This document shows positions 1 to 7,959 of a stretch of DNA of 29,297 bases, one piece after another; position 1 is the stretch's first letter; each line of letters opens with the position of its first letter. The stretch is taken from assembly GCA_031270205.1 (NCBI GenBank), contig JAISYA010000019.1, forward strand, positions 1 through 29,297. Direction: 5' to 3'. The position numbers were made by a program, and so were the translations under genes. A model generated the notes under the pieces. That model was not told where the DNA came from and searched no databases. It saw only the letters and a list, made by a program, of their open reading frames with translations. The stretch comes from Treponema sp. GTDB lineage: Bacteria > Spirochaetota > Spirochaetia > Treponematales > Breznakiellaceae.

Positions 1-30
1 TAATCATTTGATTCTCCTTAATCAATTTTT

Positions 31-200
31 TCCGGTATAACACAATGTTTCCCGGTATATTATTTAGTGATTATCTCACAAAATGAGACTCACTTAATTT
101 CCCGAATAGCCGTCAAAACTACTGTCCCGACTAGTTTACCGGCTAGACGGTAAAACCACTGAATAGCCGGTAAAACCACTGAATTGTATACTTTATCATA
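31..200. repeat. Degenerate 20-nt direct repeats in AT-rich upstream DNA
   Basis: A CCGGTATA core occurs at 32-39 and 52-59, exactly 20 nt apart. The 17-mer CGGTAAAACCACTGAAT occurs at 148-164 and 168-184, again 20 nt apart. A degenerate copy of the second unit lies at 104-123 (17 of 20 identical to 161-180). In addition TTTACCGGCTA (135-145) is a perfect inverted copy of TAGCCGGTAAA (164-174). The first 341 bases hold no credible gene. The repeats could be protein-binding iterons, a transposon end or a degraded element; nothing decides between these. Seen directly; function unknown. Confidence 0.6.
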
Positions 201-289
201 CACTTTTCACTGGTTAATAATAAAACTGATCATGGAAAGTATGTCTTCGTATGAGGGCGGAAAATGATTTTTAGCGGCGGAAATCGCTG

Positions 290-315
290 TTTACACTGCA
301 AAGTTGCAGTGTAAA
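290..315. promoter_or_regulatory. Perfect 26-bp palindrome upstream of the FRG gene
   Basis: TTTACACTGCAA (290-301) is followed by the spacer AG and its exact reverse complement TTGCAGTGTAAA (304-315). It ends 26 nt before the ATG of the FRG-domain gene and just ahead of its ribosome-binding site. The position fits an operator for a dimeric repressor or a hairpin in the 5' leader. There is no T-run after it, so a simple terminator is unlikely. The symmetry is seen; the role is inferred. Confidence 0.55.
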
Positions 316-341
316 GTACGAAACCGCTGAAGGGGGCTATC

Positions 342-1301
342 ATGGAAGAAAAAGTTATTGCAACTCTTAATGACTTGTATTCGGTTTTTGCTGAATATAG
401 CGATAGCGGCAAAAAATTGTATTATAGGGGGGAAATCAAAGATTATGCTGAAACCGCATGTTTACCGCCTTATCTGCGATGTCAGTGGAAAAATTCCAGT
501 ATTATGGCCGTTGACAACGAAGTGCTTAAACAAAAGTTAGAAAAATTGGGCGTCGGGTTTCCATACACTCCTCCCGCTGATAACAGCACAACACGCATCA
601 TCATTAGCGTTCTCAAAAGTGGCTATTACTGGTCTTTTTCCGGATGGGGCAAGGATAAGCTGGAGGCTTTAATGGCGCATTATAGCCCTGATTTTAAAGC
701 AGTGGATAAAGCGACAAAAAATCCGGGAGGTGAATATAACAGCCGTTCCCTTTCGTCAAGATATTTGGATATTACGGCTGATATAATGGTGGCCCTGCAT
801 TTTGCCTGTTCCGAATATCGCTTTATATCAGAAGATGAAAAACCAATATCCATTGAACCGGAAGAAATAGAAGACGGTTTTCTTTTTGTTTTTGATTTGG
901 AAGAGATTGAAAAAAAGGAATTTCTTACACTGGTCTCTTATCCAGGTTATTCATATTTCTGCAAAGAAAAACCGGGGGATAAACTGTATTTTCAGTCTTT
1001 TGACAGAATAACACACCAGCGCGGCGCGTTTCTGGCTCCCAAAAGAAACGGGAATAACGAAATATGTTATGACCAGTTTCGAAAAGAAATAACAAGCTGC
1101 CTGCATACAAAGTTTACCATCAAAAGCAGTCTCAAAAAAAACCTTTATGAAATTTTTGGAAAAGAAAAGGGGATGGATTATTATTTCCCCAAAATCCCAT
1201 GTACATTTCCAAAAGAAGGCGATGAAATTCAACAGACGTATAAGAACCTAAAAGGTATTACATTGCTCGCGCCTAGAAGAACTGGCATGGATTGCTCATG
1301 A
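342..1301 (+). CDS. FRG domain-containing protein
   Basis: A 319-residue protein with the sequence marks of the FRG domain: an N-terminal YYRGEIKDY stretch (residues 27-35) followed by LPPYLR, a central SSRYLDITADIMVALHFAC-like stretch (138-156), which corresponds to the family's T-RLLDWT-AL-FA block, and QRGAFLAP later on. The biochemical role of FRG proteins is not settled; they are common in accessory and defence-associated islands. The ATG has a strong GAAGGGGG site at 329-336. The gene is visibly richer in A and T than the core genes downstream and is flanked by repeats on one side and transposase remnants on the other, so recent acquisition is likely. No signal peptide or membrane segment is apparent. 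Family call fairly sure, function unknown. Confidence 0.7.
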   Translation: MEEKVIATLNDLYSVFAEYSDSGKKLYYRGEIKDYAETACLPPYLRCQWKNSSIMAVDNEVLKQKLEKLGVGFPYTPPADNSTTRIIISVLKSGYYWSFSGWGKDKLEALMAHYSPDFKAVDKATKNPGGEYNSRSLSSRYLDITADIMVALHFACSEYRFISEDEKPISIEPEEIEDGFLFVFDLEEIEKKEFLTLVSYPGYSYFCKEKPGDKLYFQSFDRITHQRGAFLAPKRNGNNEICYDQFRKEITSCLHTKFTIKSSLKKNLYEIFGKEKGMDYYFPKIPCTFPKEGDEIQQTYKNLKGITLLAPRRTGMDCS

Positions 1302-1360
1302 TGGCGCGGGGGGCAGGACGGCGATTTTTTTAGGCGGTTTTCGCGCTTTGGAAGGGGTGA

Positions 1361-1486
1361 AGCGCAACAAACGGTTGTATTCAACGGATTAAGCGGATGG
1401 CGTATGGTTTTAGAAACAAGGAGGGGTTTAAGACCGCCATCTTATTCCACCTGGGGAATTTGAACATGGACCCTTCCACCATTTAG
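1361..1486 (+). pseudogene. C-terminal remnant of an ISL3-like transposase
   Basis: Translation of this frame gives about 41 residues ending at TAG: SATNG, IQRIKRMAYGFRN, FKTAILFHLGNLNMDPST. The KR-AYGFRN-F block resembles the C-terminus of ISL3-type DDE transposases. An in-frame TGA sits directly upstream at 1358-1360 and no start or catalytic core is present, so this is a fragment. It lies in the 464-nt gene-free stretch after the FRG gene. The family assignment is by eye and could be a related DDE family. Confidence 0.5.
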
Positions 1487-1523
1487 CCGGAAGAGCCAAT
1501 TATAATAATATGTAGTACGAGGT

Positions 1524-1655
1524 TTACGGGTAACGCAGAGGTACCAGGCACGTTTTAGCGCCGGAGGCTTTCCATTCCCCCACATCCTGTACTGAACCGG
1601 CCTTGACGGGGTTCCGGTCAATATACTTCATCAAGGTATAAGTCACCCCTGCGCC
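1524..1655 (-). pseudogene. C-terminal remnant of an IS200-like/REP-associated (RAYT) transposase
   Basis: On the minus strand the residues LMKYIDRNPVKAG followed by GEWKASGAKT match the Y-I-x-x-NPV-R/K-AG ... W-x-x-S-G/A block near the C-terminus of Y1 (HUH) transposases of the RAYT group. The HUH and catalytic tyrosine regions are absent, and the frame upstream does not continue the family, so this is a decayed tail. The upstream boundary is approximate. It lies between the ISL3-like remnant and the MOSC gene. Confidence 0.5.
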
Positions 1656-1765
1656 AACGGGTAACACAAAATAACGAAAAGCGGTATGGTACGGATCGGG
1701 GACCGGCTTGCAATTGAGATCTAAGGATTGCATAATTATGCGGCAGGTCCGCTGAGGAGCTTGGC

Positions 1766-2287
1766 ATGGGGATAGTGCGGGCGGTCTGCAAGAGCGCCGA
1801 AAAGGGAACGGCAAAGCGCGACGTGGGGCAGGCGGAGTTTGTGGCGGGGCACGGGATCAGGGGGGACGCGCACGCCGGGGACTGGAGCCGGCAGGTGAGC
1901 CTTCTTTCTCTGGGGAAAATCGACGAGTTCCGCTCAAAGGGCGCGGAGGTAATTAACGGCGGCTTTGGGGAAAACCTCGTGGTGGAGGGGATTGATTTCG
2001 CAAGCCTGCCGGTGGGGAGCGTTCTCCGCTGCGGCGATGTGAGACTGGAAATCAGCCAAATCGGGAAGGAGTGCCACAATCACTGCGCCATATTCAAGCG
2101 TATGGGGGACTGTATCATGCCGAGGGAAGGGGTGTTCGCGCGGGTACTCCACGGCGGCGTTATCAGGGCCGGGGACGAGATGCGGCTCGAAACGGCCGGC
2201 GCTTCCGGCGAACCGGAACGGGTCTACGCCGCCGCCGACCGCGCCGGACGCTGGGAACCTTTGACCGTGGCGGGACCCTCAGAATAA
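1766..2287 (+). CDS. MOSC domain-containing protein
   Basis: A 173-residue protein with a MOSC (molybdenum cofactor sulfurase C-terminal) fold signature: GIRGDAHAG-DWSRQVSLLS near residues 30-48, GGFGENLVVEG in the middle, and IGKECHNHCAIF with the conserved cysteine, then GVFARVLHGGVIRAGDE. Stand-alone MOSC proteins of this type are thought to bind molybdopterin cofactor or to handle sulfur in metal-sulfur chemistry; the exact reaction is not known. The last 25-30 residues are an unconserved tail. The start is set by GAGGAG at 1754-1759 with a 6-nt spacer. It converges with rimO, leaving 56 nt between the genes and no clear terminator. Confidence 0.8.
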   Translation: MGIVRAVCKSAEKGTAKRDVGQAEFVAGHGIRGDAHAGDWSRQVSLLSLGKIDEFRSKGAEVINGGFGENLVVEGIDFASLPVGSVLRCGDVRLEISQIGKECHNHCAIFKRMGDCIMPREGVFARVLHGGVIRAGDEMRLETAGASGEPERVYAAADRAGRWEPLTVAGPSE

Positions 2288-2343
2288 GCGCGGGCTTCTG
2301 TAACACCGATGAAGATATTCACCGCTGCGTTGAGGCGATGGCG

Positions 2344-3753
2344 CTATTGCCCCATAAACCCATCATTCTCCAGGAACCTCAGTTCCAAATCAAATCCCCG
2401 GCGGGCGGTAATTTTGCCGGAAGCCCAGGCGCCCGGCCGCGGTTTTGCGCCGGTCTTGCCGCGAAGTTCCGGTTCGGCGCATACGATTACCGCGGCGCCG
2501 TCCACCTCCGGGGCCTGACAGTAGAGCCGCCCCAGCCAAAGACTTTCGCCATCGTCAAAGGCCCCGTCGCCGGCCGCCGGGTTTTCAAACTGTTCTTCTA
2601 TCAGCACGTCCAGAGTTTTGCCCACAAAACGGTCCATGTTGCGCTCGGTAATGGAAACCTGCCGCTCCTCAATGATCCGCTTCCGTTCAAGGGCGGTTTT
2701 TTTGGAGACCCGCCCTTTCATGGTGTATGCCGCAGTCCCTTCCTCGCGGGAATAGGTGAAGCAGCCCAGCCAGTCAACCCTTGCCCTTTCCTGAAAATCC
2801 AGCAGACGGGCAAAATCCTCGTCTGTTTCGCCGGGGAAGCCCAGAAGGAACGTGGAACGGATCACCGCGGCGGGAAGACGGGCGCGGATGGTTTCGAGTA
2901 GCGCAAGACCGGATTCCGCGGTCCCCCGCCGGTTCATGGCCGAAAGAATTTTCGGCGAAGCGTGCTGAAAGGGAATGTCAAAATAGGGGAGAAAGCGCCC
3001 GTCACGTTCCATAATATCGAGAATGCCCAAAGGGAAATGGTCGGGATGAATATACAGCAGGCGCACCCAAAAGCGGCCCTCAAGCGCGGCAATTGCTTCC
3101 AGCAGCGCGGGCAGCCCGGAAATGGTCCCGTCAAGCCCGGCCGCCCCGCCGCTCCTGAAAGAGCCGATGTCCTGACCGATGATACACAGCTCCTTCACGC
3201 CCCGCAGCAGAAGGCCCCGGCACTCTTCAACAATGTCTCCTACAGGCCGGGAACGCAGCCCGCCGCGAATCAAAGGAATGGCGCAGAACGAACAGCGGTT
3301 ATCGCAGCCTTCGCTTATTTTAACATACGCCGAACCGGGCAGGGACAGGAGCGGCCTTGCGGAAGCGGCCGGTTTTCCAGCCCTTTCCTTCCGCGCCGCC
3401 GTCAGACCGCAGCAACGGGCCGCCGCGTCCACAATTTCCGCAGGGTCCGCGCCGCCGAAAATCAGGTCCGCTTCGGGCAGCGCCCCGGCAAGCTCATCCG
3501 CGTAACGGTAGGAAAGGCAACCGGCGAGCAGTATTTTTTTCCCCGGCCAGCGTTTGCGCCAGAGGAGAACGGCGTTAATCGATTCCTGTTTGGCGCTTTC
3601 AATAAAACCGCACGAATTGACGATAATAAGATCCGCCGCATCCGCATCCGCCGCCGCGGACCAGCCCGCGCCGTCAAGATGGGCCATCATGTTTTCCGCG
3701 TCCACCTGATTTTTCGCGCATCCAAAGGGATCAAGAAAATACCGCACCCGCAC
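2344..3753 (-). CDS. rimO: Ribosomal protein S12 methylthiotransferase RimO
   Basis: A radical-SAM enzyme that adds a methylthio group to an aspartate of ribosomal protein S12. With the GTG start proposed here it has 469 residues. The N-terminal MTTase domain carries the three auxiliary cluster cysteines (C12 in DPFGCAKNQVDAE, C48 in NSCGF, C79 in AGCLSYR). The radical-SAM motif CDNRCSFC follows (C150, C154, C157) with the IRGGLRSR stretch after it. A C-terminal TRAM-like region completes the protein. The open frame extends upstream to 3843, but that would leave only 28 nt to the divergent maf gene, and the family normally begins a few residues before the YFLDPFGC motif. GTG at 3753 or 3747 is therefore preferred. 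No strong ribosome-binding site supports any of these, so the start is uncertain; the identity is not. Confidence 0.9.
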   Translation of the reverse strand: MRVRYFLDPFGCAKNQVDAENMMAHLDGAGWSAAADADAADLIIVNSCGFIESAKQESINAVLLWRKRWPGKKILLAGCLSYRYADELAGALPEADLIFGGADPAEIVDAAARCCGLTAARKERAGKPAASARPLLSLPGSAYVKISEGCDNRCSFCAIPLIRGGLRSRPVGDIVEECRGLLLRGVKELCIIGQDIGSFRSGGAAGLDGTISGLPALLEAIAALEGRFWVRLLYIHPDHFPLGILDIMERDGRFLPYFDIPFQHASPKILSAMNRRGTAESGLALLETIRARLPAAVIRSTFLLGFPGETDEDFARLLDFQERARVDWLGCFTYSREEGTAAYTMKGRVSKKTALERKRIIEERQVSITERNMDRFVGKTLDVLIEEQFENPAAGDGAFDDGESLWLGRLYCQAPEVDGAAVIVCAEPELRGKTGAKPRPGAWASGKITARRGFDLELRFLENDGFMGQ

Positions 3754-3871
3754 AGTATACCCGTCCGCATAACTATTCAAAAGGGGGAGATATGATTGAG
3801 GCAATTTTTTTGGCGGTTTCTCTGTGCTTGTCCCAACTGGCAATACCCGCCGCCGTCTGCTATCTTAAACC

Positions 3872-4486
3872 ATGGAACCTATCATTTTAGCATCAGGCTC
3901 CCCGCGCAGGCGGGATTATTTCACGCTCCTCGGCCTGCCCTTCGAGGTTTTGCCGGCCATGATCGAAGAAGTCCCGCGGGAAGGGTTAAGTCCCCGGCAG
4001 ACGGCGGAGCGCTTTGCGGTCCAAAAAGTGCGCGGGGCTTTTGAACTCGCGAAAGGCCGGCCGGAGCGGTGGATCTGCGGTGCGGATACGGTCGTTTCGG
4101 CGGGCGGCGCTGTTTTCGGGAAGCCCGCCGGCCGGGAGGACGCCAAACGGATGCTCGGCCTTTTGTCGGGCCGGGAACACGAGGTAATCACCGCGGTCGC
4201 CCTGTACAACGGGCGGGAGGGGAAAACAGACTGCCGCTCGGTGTCCTGCCTCGTGACGTTCGCCCCGCTTGACGAAGCGGAAATCGAGTGGTACCTCAAC
4301 GCCGGGGAATGGGAGGGAGCGGCGGGCGGTTACCGTATACAGGGCCTGGCATCCTGTTTTATCAGTTCGATTACCGGTTCCCCAAGCGCCGTGGCGGGCT
4401 TGCCATTGCGCGATTTTTATGTCATGCTACGGGAGAACGGCTACCCCTACGGGGCGCCTTTCACCGTGAGGGCCGTCGGCCCTTGA
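3872..4486 (+). CDS. maf: Maf-like nucleoside triphosphate pyrophosphatase
   Basis: A 204-residue Maf/Ham1-superfamily protein. Family members hydrolyse non-canonical or excess nucleoside triphosphates (dTTP/UTP or modified bases) to the monophosphate. Visible landmarks are LASGSPRRR at residues 6-14, the CGADTVV block near 69-75, GKPAGREDAKRML, and the C-terminal GGYRIQGLASCFISSITGS followed by VAGLPL. The length is typical. No clear Shine-Dalgarno sequence precedes the ATG, but the conserved LASGSPRR motif fixes the N-terminus. It is divergent from rimO and precedes the rpsB cluster by about 150 nt. Confidence 0.9.
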   Translation: MEPIILASGSPRRRDYFTLLGLPFEVLPAMIEEVPREGLSPRQTAERFAVQKVRGAFELAKGRPERWICGADTVVSAGGAVFGKPAGREDAKRMLGLLSGREHEVITAVALYNGREGKTDCRSVSCLVTFAPLDEAEIEWYLNAGEWEGAAGGYRIQGLASCFISSITGSPSAVAGLPLRDFYVMLRENGYPYGAPFTVRAVGP

Positions 4487-4541
4487 TTTTCCATTGCCCG
4501 GTTTGCGCTATAGAACAGGGCAGTGAGATACAGGGAAGGTT

Positions 4542-4572
4542 GACAAAAGCGCCGGAAGGGGCTGCTTTTGTC
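4542..4572 (+). promoter_or_regulatory. Hairpin in the maf-rpsB gap (rpsB leader)
   Basis: GACAAAAGC (4542-4550) and GCTTTTGTC (4564-4572) form a perfect 9-bp stem with a 13-nt loop, 64 nt before the rpsB start. There is no T-run after it, so it is more likely a leader structure than a strong terminator of maf. Leader RNA that binds S2 is known in other bacteria; that role here is inference. Confidence 0.4.
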
Positions 4573-4636
4573 TTGGGGGCTGTCAAAATACCGGCCGGCG
4601 CCGGCTTCCCTGAACAGTTCCCGTGAGGAGGAAATT

Positions 4637-5536
4637 TTGGCTGTAGTTACCATGAAAAGTCTCCTGGAATCAGGGGTACATTTCGGCCACCAGGTGAAGC
4701 GTTGGGATCCGAGGATGAAAAAATACATCTTCGCGGAACGGAACGGCATTCACATCATCGATCTGCAAAAGACCATCCAGGCGATCAAGGACGCCTATGA
4801 CGCGGTCCGCAAAATCGTGGCGTCCGGCAAGACCGTGCTCTTTGTGGGTACGAAGAAGCAGGCGCAGCAGGCAATTCAAAAAGAAGCCGAACGGTGCGGT
4901 ATGTTCTATGTAAACAACCGCTGGCTCGGCGGCATGCTCACCAACTTCGTGACCATCAAGAAATCCCTGCTCCGTTTGAAAAAACTGGAAAAGATGGAAG
5001 TTGACGGCACGTTTGAGAACCTTACCAAGAAGGAGATCGCCTCTCTTGCCAAGGAGCAGGCAAAGCTCCAGAAAAATCTGGGCGGCATCAAGGAAATGAA
5101 AGAACTGCCGGGCATCCTCTTTATCATCGACACCCGCAAAGAAGCGATTGCCGTTGCCGAAGCCCAGCGTCAGGGCATCCCCATCGTGGCGGTAGTGGAC
5201 ACGAACTGCAACCCCGAAGGCATCGACCATCCCATCCCCGGCAATGACGACGCCATCAGGGCGATTACCCTCTTCACCCAGATCATCGCCAACGCGGTGG
5301 TGGAAGCGGACAACGAAGTGGGCCTGAAAATCATCGAAAACCTGGGCGACGAGGGCGACGACATGGAGGGCCTCTTGACCGACGTTTCCGTCAAGGAAGA
5401 GGATCAGGAGATTGACATTGCATCCTATTCCAGTGAGGCCGCAGCGGAAGCGCCGGCTGAAGAAACTGAAGCGGTTGAACCCGAAGGGGATGTGCAAATC
5501 CAGGTGGATGTAGATAAAGTGTACGATGAGGAATAG
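4637..5536 (+). CDS. rpsB: 30S ribosomal protein S2
   Basis: Small-subunit protein S2, needed for assembly and binding of S1. Starting at TTG 4637 it has 299 residues beginning (M)AVVTMKSLLESGVHFGHQ. The landmarks are VHFGHQVKRWDPRMKKYIF, NRWLGGMLTN and IPIVAVVDTNCNP. GAGGAGG at 4625-4631 with a 5-nt spacer points to the TTG; a start farther upstream would run through this site. The protein carries an acidic, alanine- and glutamate-rich C-terminal extension of roughly 60 residues beyond the usual 240-residue core. It leads the rpsB-tsf-frr-uppS-cdsA-dxr-rseP cluster. Confidence 0.96.
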   Translation: MAVVTMKSLLESGVHFGHQVKRWDPRMKKYIFAERNGIHIIDLQKTIQAIKDAYDAVRKIVASGKTVLFVGTKKQAQQAIQKEAERCGMFYVNNRWLGGMLTNFVTIKKSLLRLKKLEKMEVDGTFENLTKKEIASLAKEQAKLQKNLGGIKEMKELPGILFIIDTRKEAIAVAEAQRQGIPIVAVVDTNCNPEGIDHPIPGNDDAIRAITLFTQIIANAVVEADNEVGLKIIENLGDEGDDMEGLLTDVSVKEEDQEIDIASYSSEAAAEAPAEETEAVEPEGDVQIQVDVDKVYDEE

Positions 5537-5544
5537 CGTTTTTC

Positions 5545-5735
5545 GGAAACTCCGGTTTCCAAAAAACTTCCTGATATACCGCAAAATGAGGAGCATTTTG
5601 CAAGACTTGGACTTTCCAGTGGAAAGTTTGGAACCCGCAGGCCCTGGCGCGCCTGGGCTTTTGCCTGCCGTTGAACAGGTTTCCGAACAAGTCAAATGAG
5701 CCTGTAAAAAGTCCGTTGGGCTTTACAGGCTCATT
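5545..5735 (+). other. Hairpin-rich rpsB-tsf spacer
   Basis: Four inverted repeats lie in the 233-nt gap between rpsB and tsf. They are GGAAAC/GTTTCC (5545-5550, 5555-5560), GCAAAATG/CATTTTGC (5581-5588, 5594-5601), ACTTTCC/GGAAAGT (5611-5617, 5621-5627) and a perfect 14-bp stem (5695-5708 with 5722-5735). None is followed by a clear T-run in the + direction. The spacer may tune tsf expression relative to rpsB by attenuation or RNA processing, or may contain inserted repeat elements. No gene is seen in it. Confidence 0.55.
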
Positions 5736-5769
5736 ACGAAAATAGCCTATTCTGTACAGGAGATTGTAT

Positions 5770-6627
5770 ATGGCTGATATTAGCGCCGCTGATGTTAAAC
5801 GGCTTAGGGAAAAAACCGGGGCGGGAATGATGGAATGTAAGAACGCTCTGGTTTCAAGCGAAGGTGATTTTGACCGGGCAGAAAAGCTGCTCAAGGAAAA
5901 GGGGCTTGCCGCCCTGGAGAAACGCTCCGGCCGGGCGACCAACGAGGGCAAGATCTTTGTGAAGATCAAGGACGACGGCTCCGCCGCGGTTCTCGTGGAA
6001 CTCTCCTCGGAGACCGACTTTGTCGCCCGTAACCCCGAATTTATCGCGCTGGGCGGGGTCATTGCCGGCAAGGCCCTGGAAAAAGGCTGCGCCGGGCCCA
6101 ACGACGAACTTAACGGCATGGTGACCGGCCTTGCCACCAAAATACGGGAGAACATGGGCCTCAAGCGGCTTACGCTGGTCAAGGCCGGCGCTAACGAGTA
6201 CCTTACCCAGTACATTCACGGCGACGGCAATATCGGCGTGGTGGTCAAATGCGGGTCGGACAAGCCGGAGATTTTCAAGGATGAGGAAGTAAAGGCCTTT
6301 ATCTTTTCCCTGGCTCTCCATATCGCCGCCTTTAACCCCCACGCGCTGGACCGCGGCAAAATCGATCCTGCCTGGCTTAAAGAGCAGGAGGACATTTTCC
6401 GCAAGCAGATGGAGCAGGACGAGAAGCTCAGGGAAAAACCGGCAAACGTCCTTGACGGCATCCTCAAGGGCAAGGTGAACAAGTACCTTTCGGAGATTTG
6501 CCTTCTTGAGCAGGGTTATGTGAAAGACGAAAAGCTCACCGTAGCCAAGGCAGTGGCGGAGTGCGCCAAAAAAGCCGGAGCCGGGATCAATATAACCGAC
6601 TACGTTTACTACAAGGTAGGGGCCTAA
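5770..6627 (+). CDS. tsf: Elongation factor Ts
   Basis: Guanine nucleotide exchange factor for EF-Tu, cytoplasmic. It has 285 residues. The N-terminal UBA-like domain reads VKRLREKTGAGMMECKNAL (about residues 9-27), followed by the EF-Tu contact motif ETDFVARN and the dimerisation/core region with LYMHIA-like text (SLALHIAAFNPHAL). AGGAG at 5758-5762 with a 7-nt spacer selects ATG 5770 over an in-frame TTG two codons upstream. It follows rpsB after a structured spacer and lies 4 nt before frr, as in most bacteria. Confidence 0.96.
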   Translation: MADISAADVKRLREKTGAGMMECKNALVSSEGDFDRAEKLLKEKGLAALEKRSGRATNEGKIFVKIKDDGSAAVLVELSSETDFVARNPEFIALGGVIAGKALEKGCAGPNDELNGMVTGLATKIRENMGLKRLTLVKAGANEYLTQYIHGDGNIGVVVKCGSDKPEIFKDEEVKAFIFSLALHIAAFNPHALDRGKIDPAWLKEQEDIFRKQMEQDEKLREKPANVLDGILKGKVNKYLSEICLLEQGYVKDEKLTVAKAVAECAKKAGAGINITDYVYYKVGA

Positions 6628-6631
6628 GGCC

Positions 6632-7186
6632 ATGCAAAGCGTTATTTCATCATGCGAAGAACGGATGAAAAAAACGGCGGCGAACCTGAAAGACGGATTC
6701 GCCTCGCTGCGTACCGGGCGGGCTTCGCCTTCGTTATTCGACAAGCTGCGGGTGGAATATTACGGCGAAAAATCGCCGCTGAGCCAGGTGGCCACTATCT
6801 CCGTTCCGGAAGCCCGGCTTATCGTTATCCAGCCCTGGGATAAAAACCTCATCGCCGAAATCGAAAAGGCGATCCGTACCTCGGAGCTGTCCCTGAACCC
6901 TTCCAATGACGGCAAGGTGATCCGTATCGCCATTCCGCCCCTAACCGAGGAACGGCGCAAAGAGCTGGTGAAGCTCGCCAAAAACCAGGCCGAGCAGGCG
7001 CGGGTGGCGGTACGCAACATCCGCCGGGACGGTAACGACGAGCTTAAAAAAATGCTGAAAGAAGCGTCGATCACGGAGGATGACGAGAGCAAGGGGTCCG
7101 CGGAGCTGCAAAAGCTGACCGATAGTTACATCGGCAAGGTGAATCAGGCGCTGGAAGAAAAAGAAAAAGAAATCATGGAAGTGTAA
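6632..7186 (+). CDS. frr: Ribosome recycling factor
   Basis: Splits post-termination ribosomes together with EF-G. The 184 residues are the standard family length. Key stretches are FASLRTGRASPSLFD (about 24-38), ISVPEARLIVIQPWD, NPSNDGKVIRIAIPPLTEERR and RNIRRDGNDELKK. A TAAGG sequence overlapping the tsf stop region serves as a modest ribosome-binding site. Its stop codon shares one base with the uppS start (TAATG), so the two are translationally coupled. Confidence 0.96.
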   Translation: MQSVISSCEERMKKTAANLKDGFASLRTGRASPSLFDKLRVEYYGEKSPLSQVATISVPEARLIVIQPWDKNLIAEIEKAIRTSELSLNPSNDGKVIRIAIPPLTEERRKELVKLAKNQAEQARVAVRNIRRDGNDELKKMLKEASITEDDESKGSAELQKLTDSYIGKVNQALEEKEKEIMEV

Positions 7187-7917
7187 TGAGTACGGATATC
7201 CCGGTTCACGTCGGCATCATCATGGACGGAAACGGCCGCTGGGCGCAGGCGCGCGGCTTTGCCCGCAGCCAGGGACATCTTGAGGGCCTCAAGGCCGCCA
7301 AACGCATAGTCAAGGCCGCCAGCGACATGGGTATCAGGTATTTGACCCTCTACGCATTTTCCACCGAGAACTGGAAGCGTACCGCCGATGAAGTGGGCTT
7401 TATTATGAGCCTGGTGAAACAGCACCTTCGCGGCGAGCTTGATTTCTACCGGGAAAACCGCATCCGTATCCGCCACGCCGGCGATGCGGCGGGGCTGCCG
7501 TCCGATATTCGGGCCGAACTTGCCAGCGCCGCCGCGGATACCGGGGACTTTGAGGGCATGCAGGTGATCCTCGCGATCAACTACGGCGGCAGGGATGAAA
7601 TTGTCCGGGCGATGCGGCGTCTTGCCGCAAGCGACAAAATGCCCGGGGCAGATCTGCGGGCCCTTACCGAGGGGGACATCGCCGCCTTTCTTGATAACCC
7701 TGACGTACCTGACCCGGACCTCATTATCCGCAGCGCCGGGGAATACCGGACGAGCAATTTTCTGCTCTGGGAAGGGGCCTACGCGGAATTGTGCGTTTCC
7801 CCGGAGTTCTGGCCCGACTGGACAGGCGGGGACCTTGCCGCGGCCATAGCTGATTTTCAGGGCCGGGACCGGCGTTTTGGCGGCGCTCCCGCTGCGGCTC
7901 TTGCCGCTAAAAACTGA
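7186..7917 (+). CDS. uppS: Undecaprenyl diphosphate synthase (isoprenyl transferase)
   Basis: Cis-prenyltransferase that extends farnesyl diphosphate with isopentenyl diphosphate to make the C55 lipid carrier for peptidoglycan. It has 243 residues. HVGIIMDGNGRWA contains the catalytic aspartate D14; the middle holds LTLYAFSTENWKR; the C-terminal IRSAGEYRTSNFLLWE stretch is the signature that binds IPP. It overlaps frr by one base and is followed 42 nt later by cdsA. Confidence 0.96.
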   Translation: MSTDIPVHVGIIMDGNGRWAQARGFARSQGHLEGLKAAKRIVKAASDMGIRYLTLYAFSTENWKRTADEVGFIMSLVKQHLRGELDFYRENRIRIRHAGDAAGLPSDIRAELASAAADTGDFEGMQVILAINYGGRDEIVRAMRRLAASDKMPGADLRALTEGDIAAFLDNPDVPDPDLIIRSAGEYRTSNFLLWEGAYAELCVSPEFWPDWTGGDLAAAIADFQGRDRRFGGAPAAALAAKN

Positions 7918-7959
7918 CAAGGGTGAAGGAAGGATCGATACGGTAATGGACAGGCAATT

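Noticed and set aside
31..200. CRISPR array
   Set aside because: Repeat units are about 20 nt, degenerate, tandem without spacers, and no cas gene is present.
342..1301. Toxin of a toxin-antitoxin pair
   Set aside because: No small partner gene stands before or after it; the FRG domain alone does not show toxicity.
4670..5695. Long minus-strand frame opposite rpsB
   Set aside because: It is a shadow of the conserved S2 gene, with no homology and no start signal.
5697..5733. Intrinsic terminator between rpsB and tsf
   Set aside because: The stem is long but no run of T follows it in the + direction.
5854..6744. Long minus-strand frame opposite tsf
   Set aside because: The + strand encodes a fully conserved EF-Ts; the antisense frame arises from GC-rich codon use.
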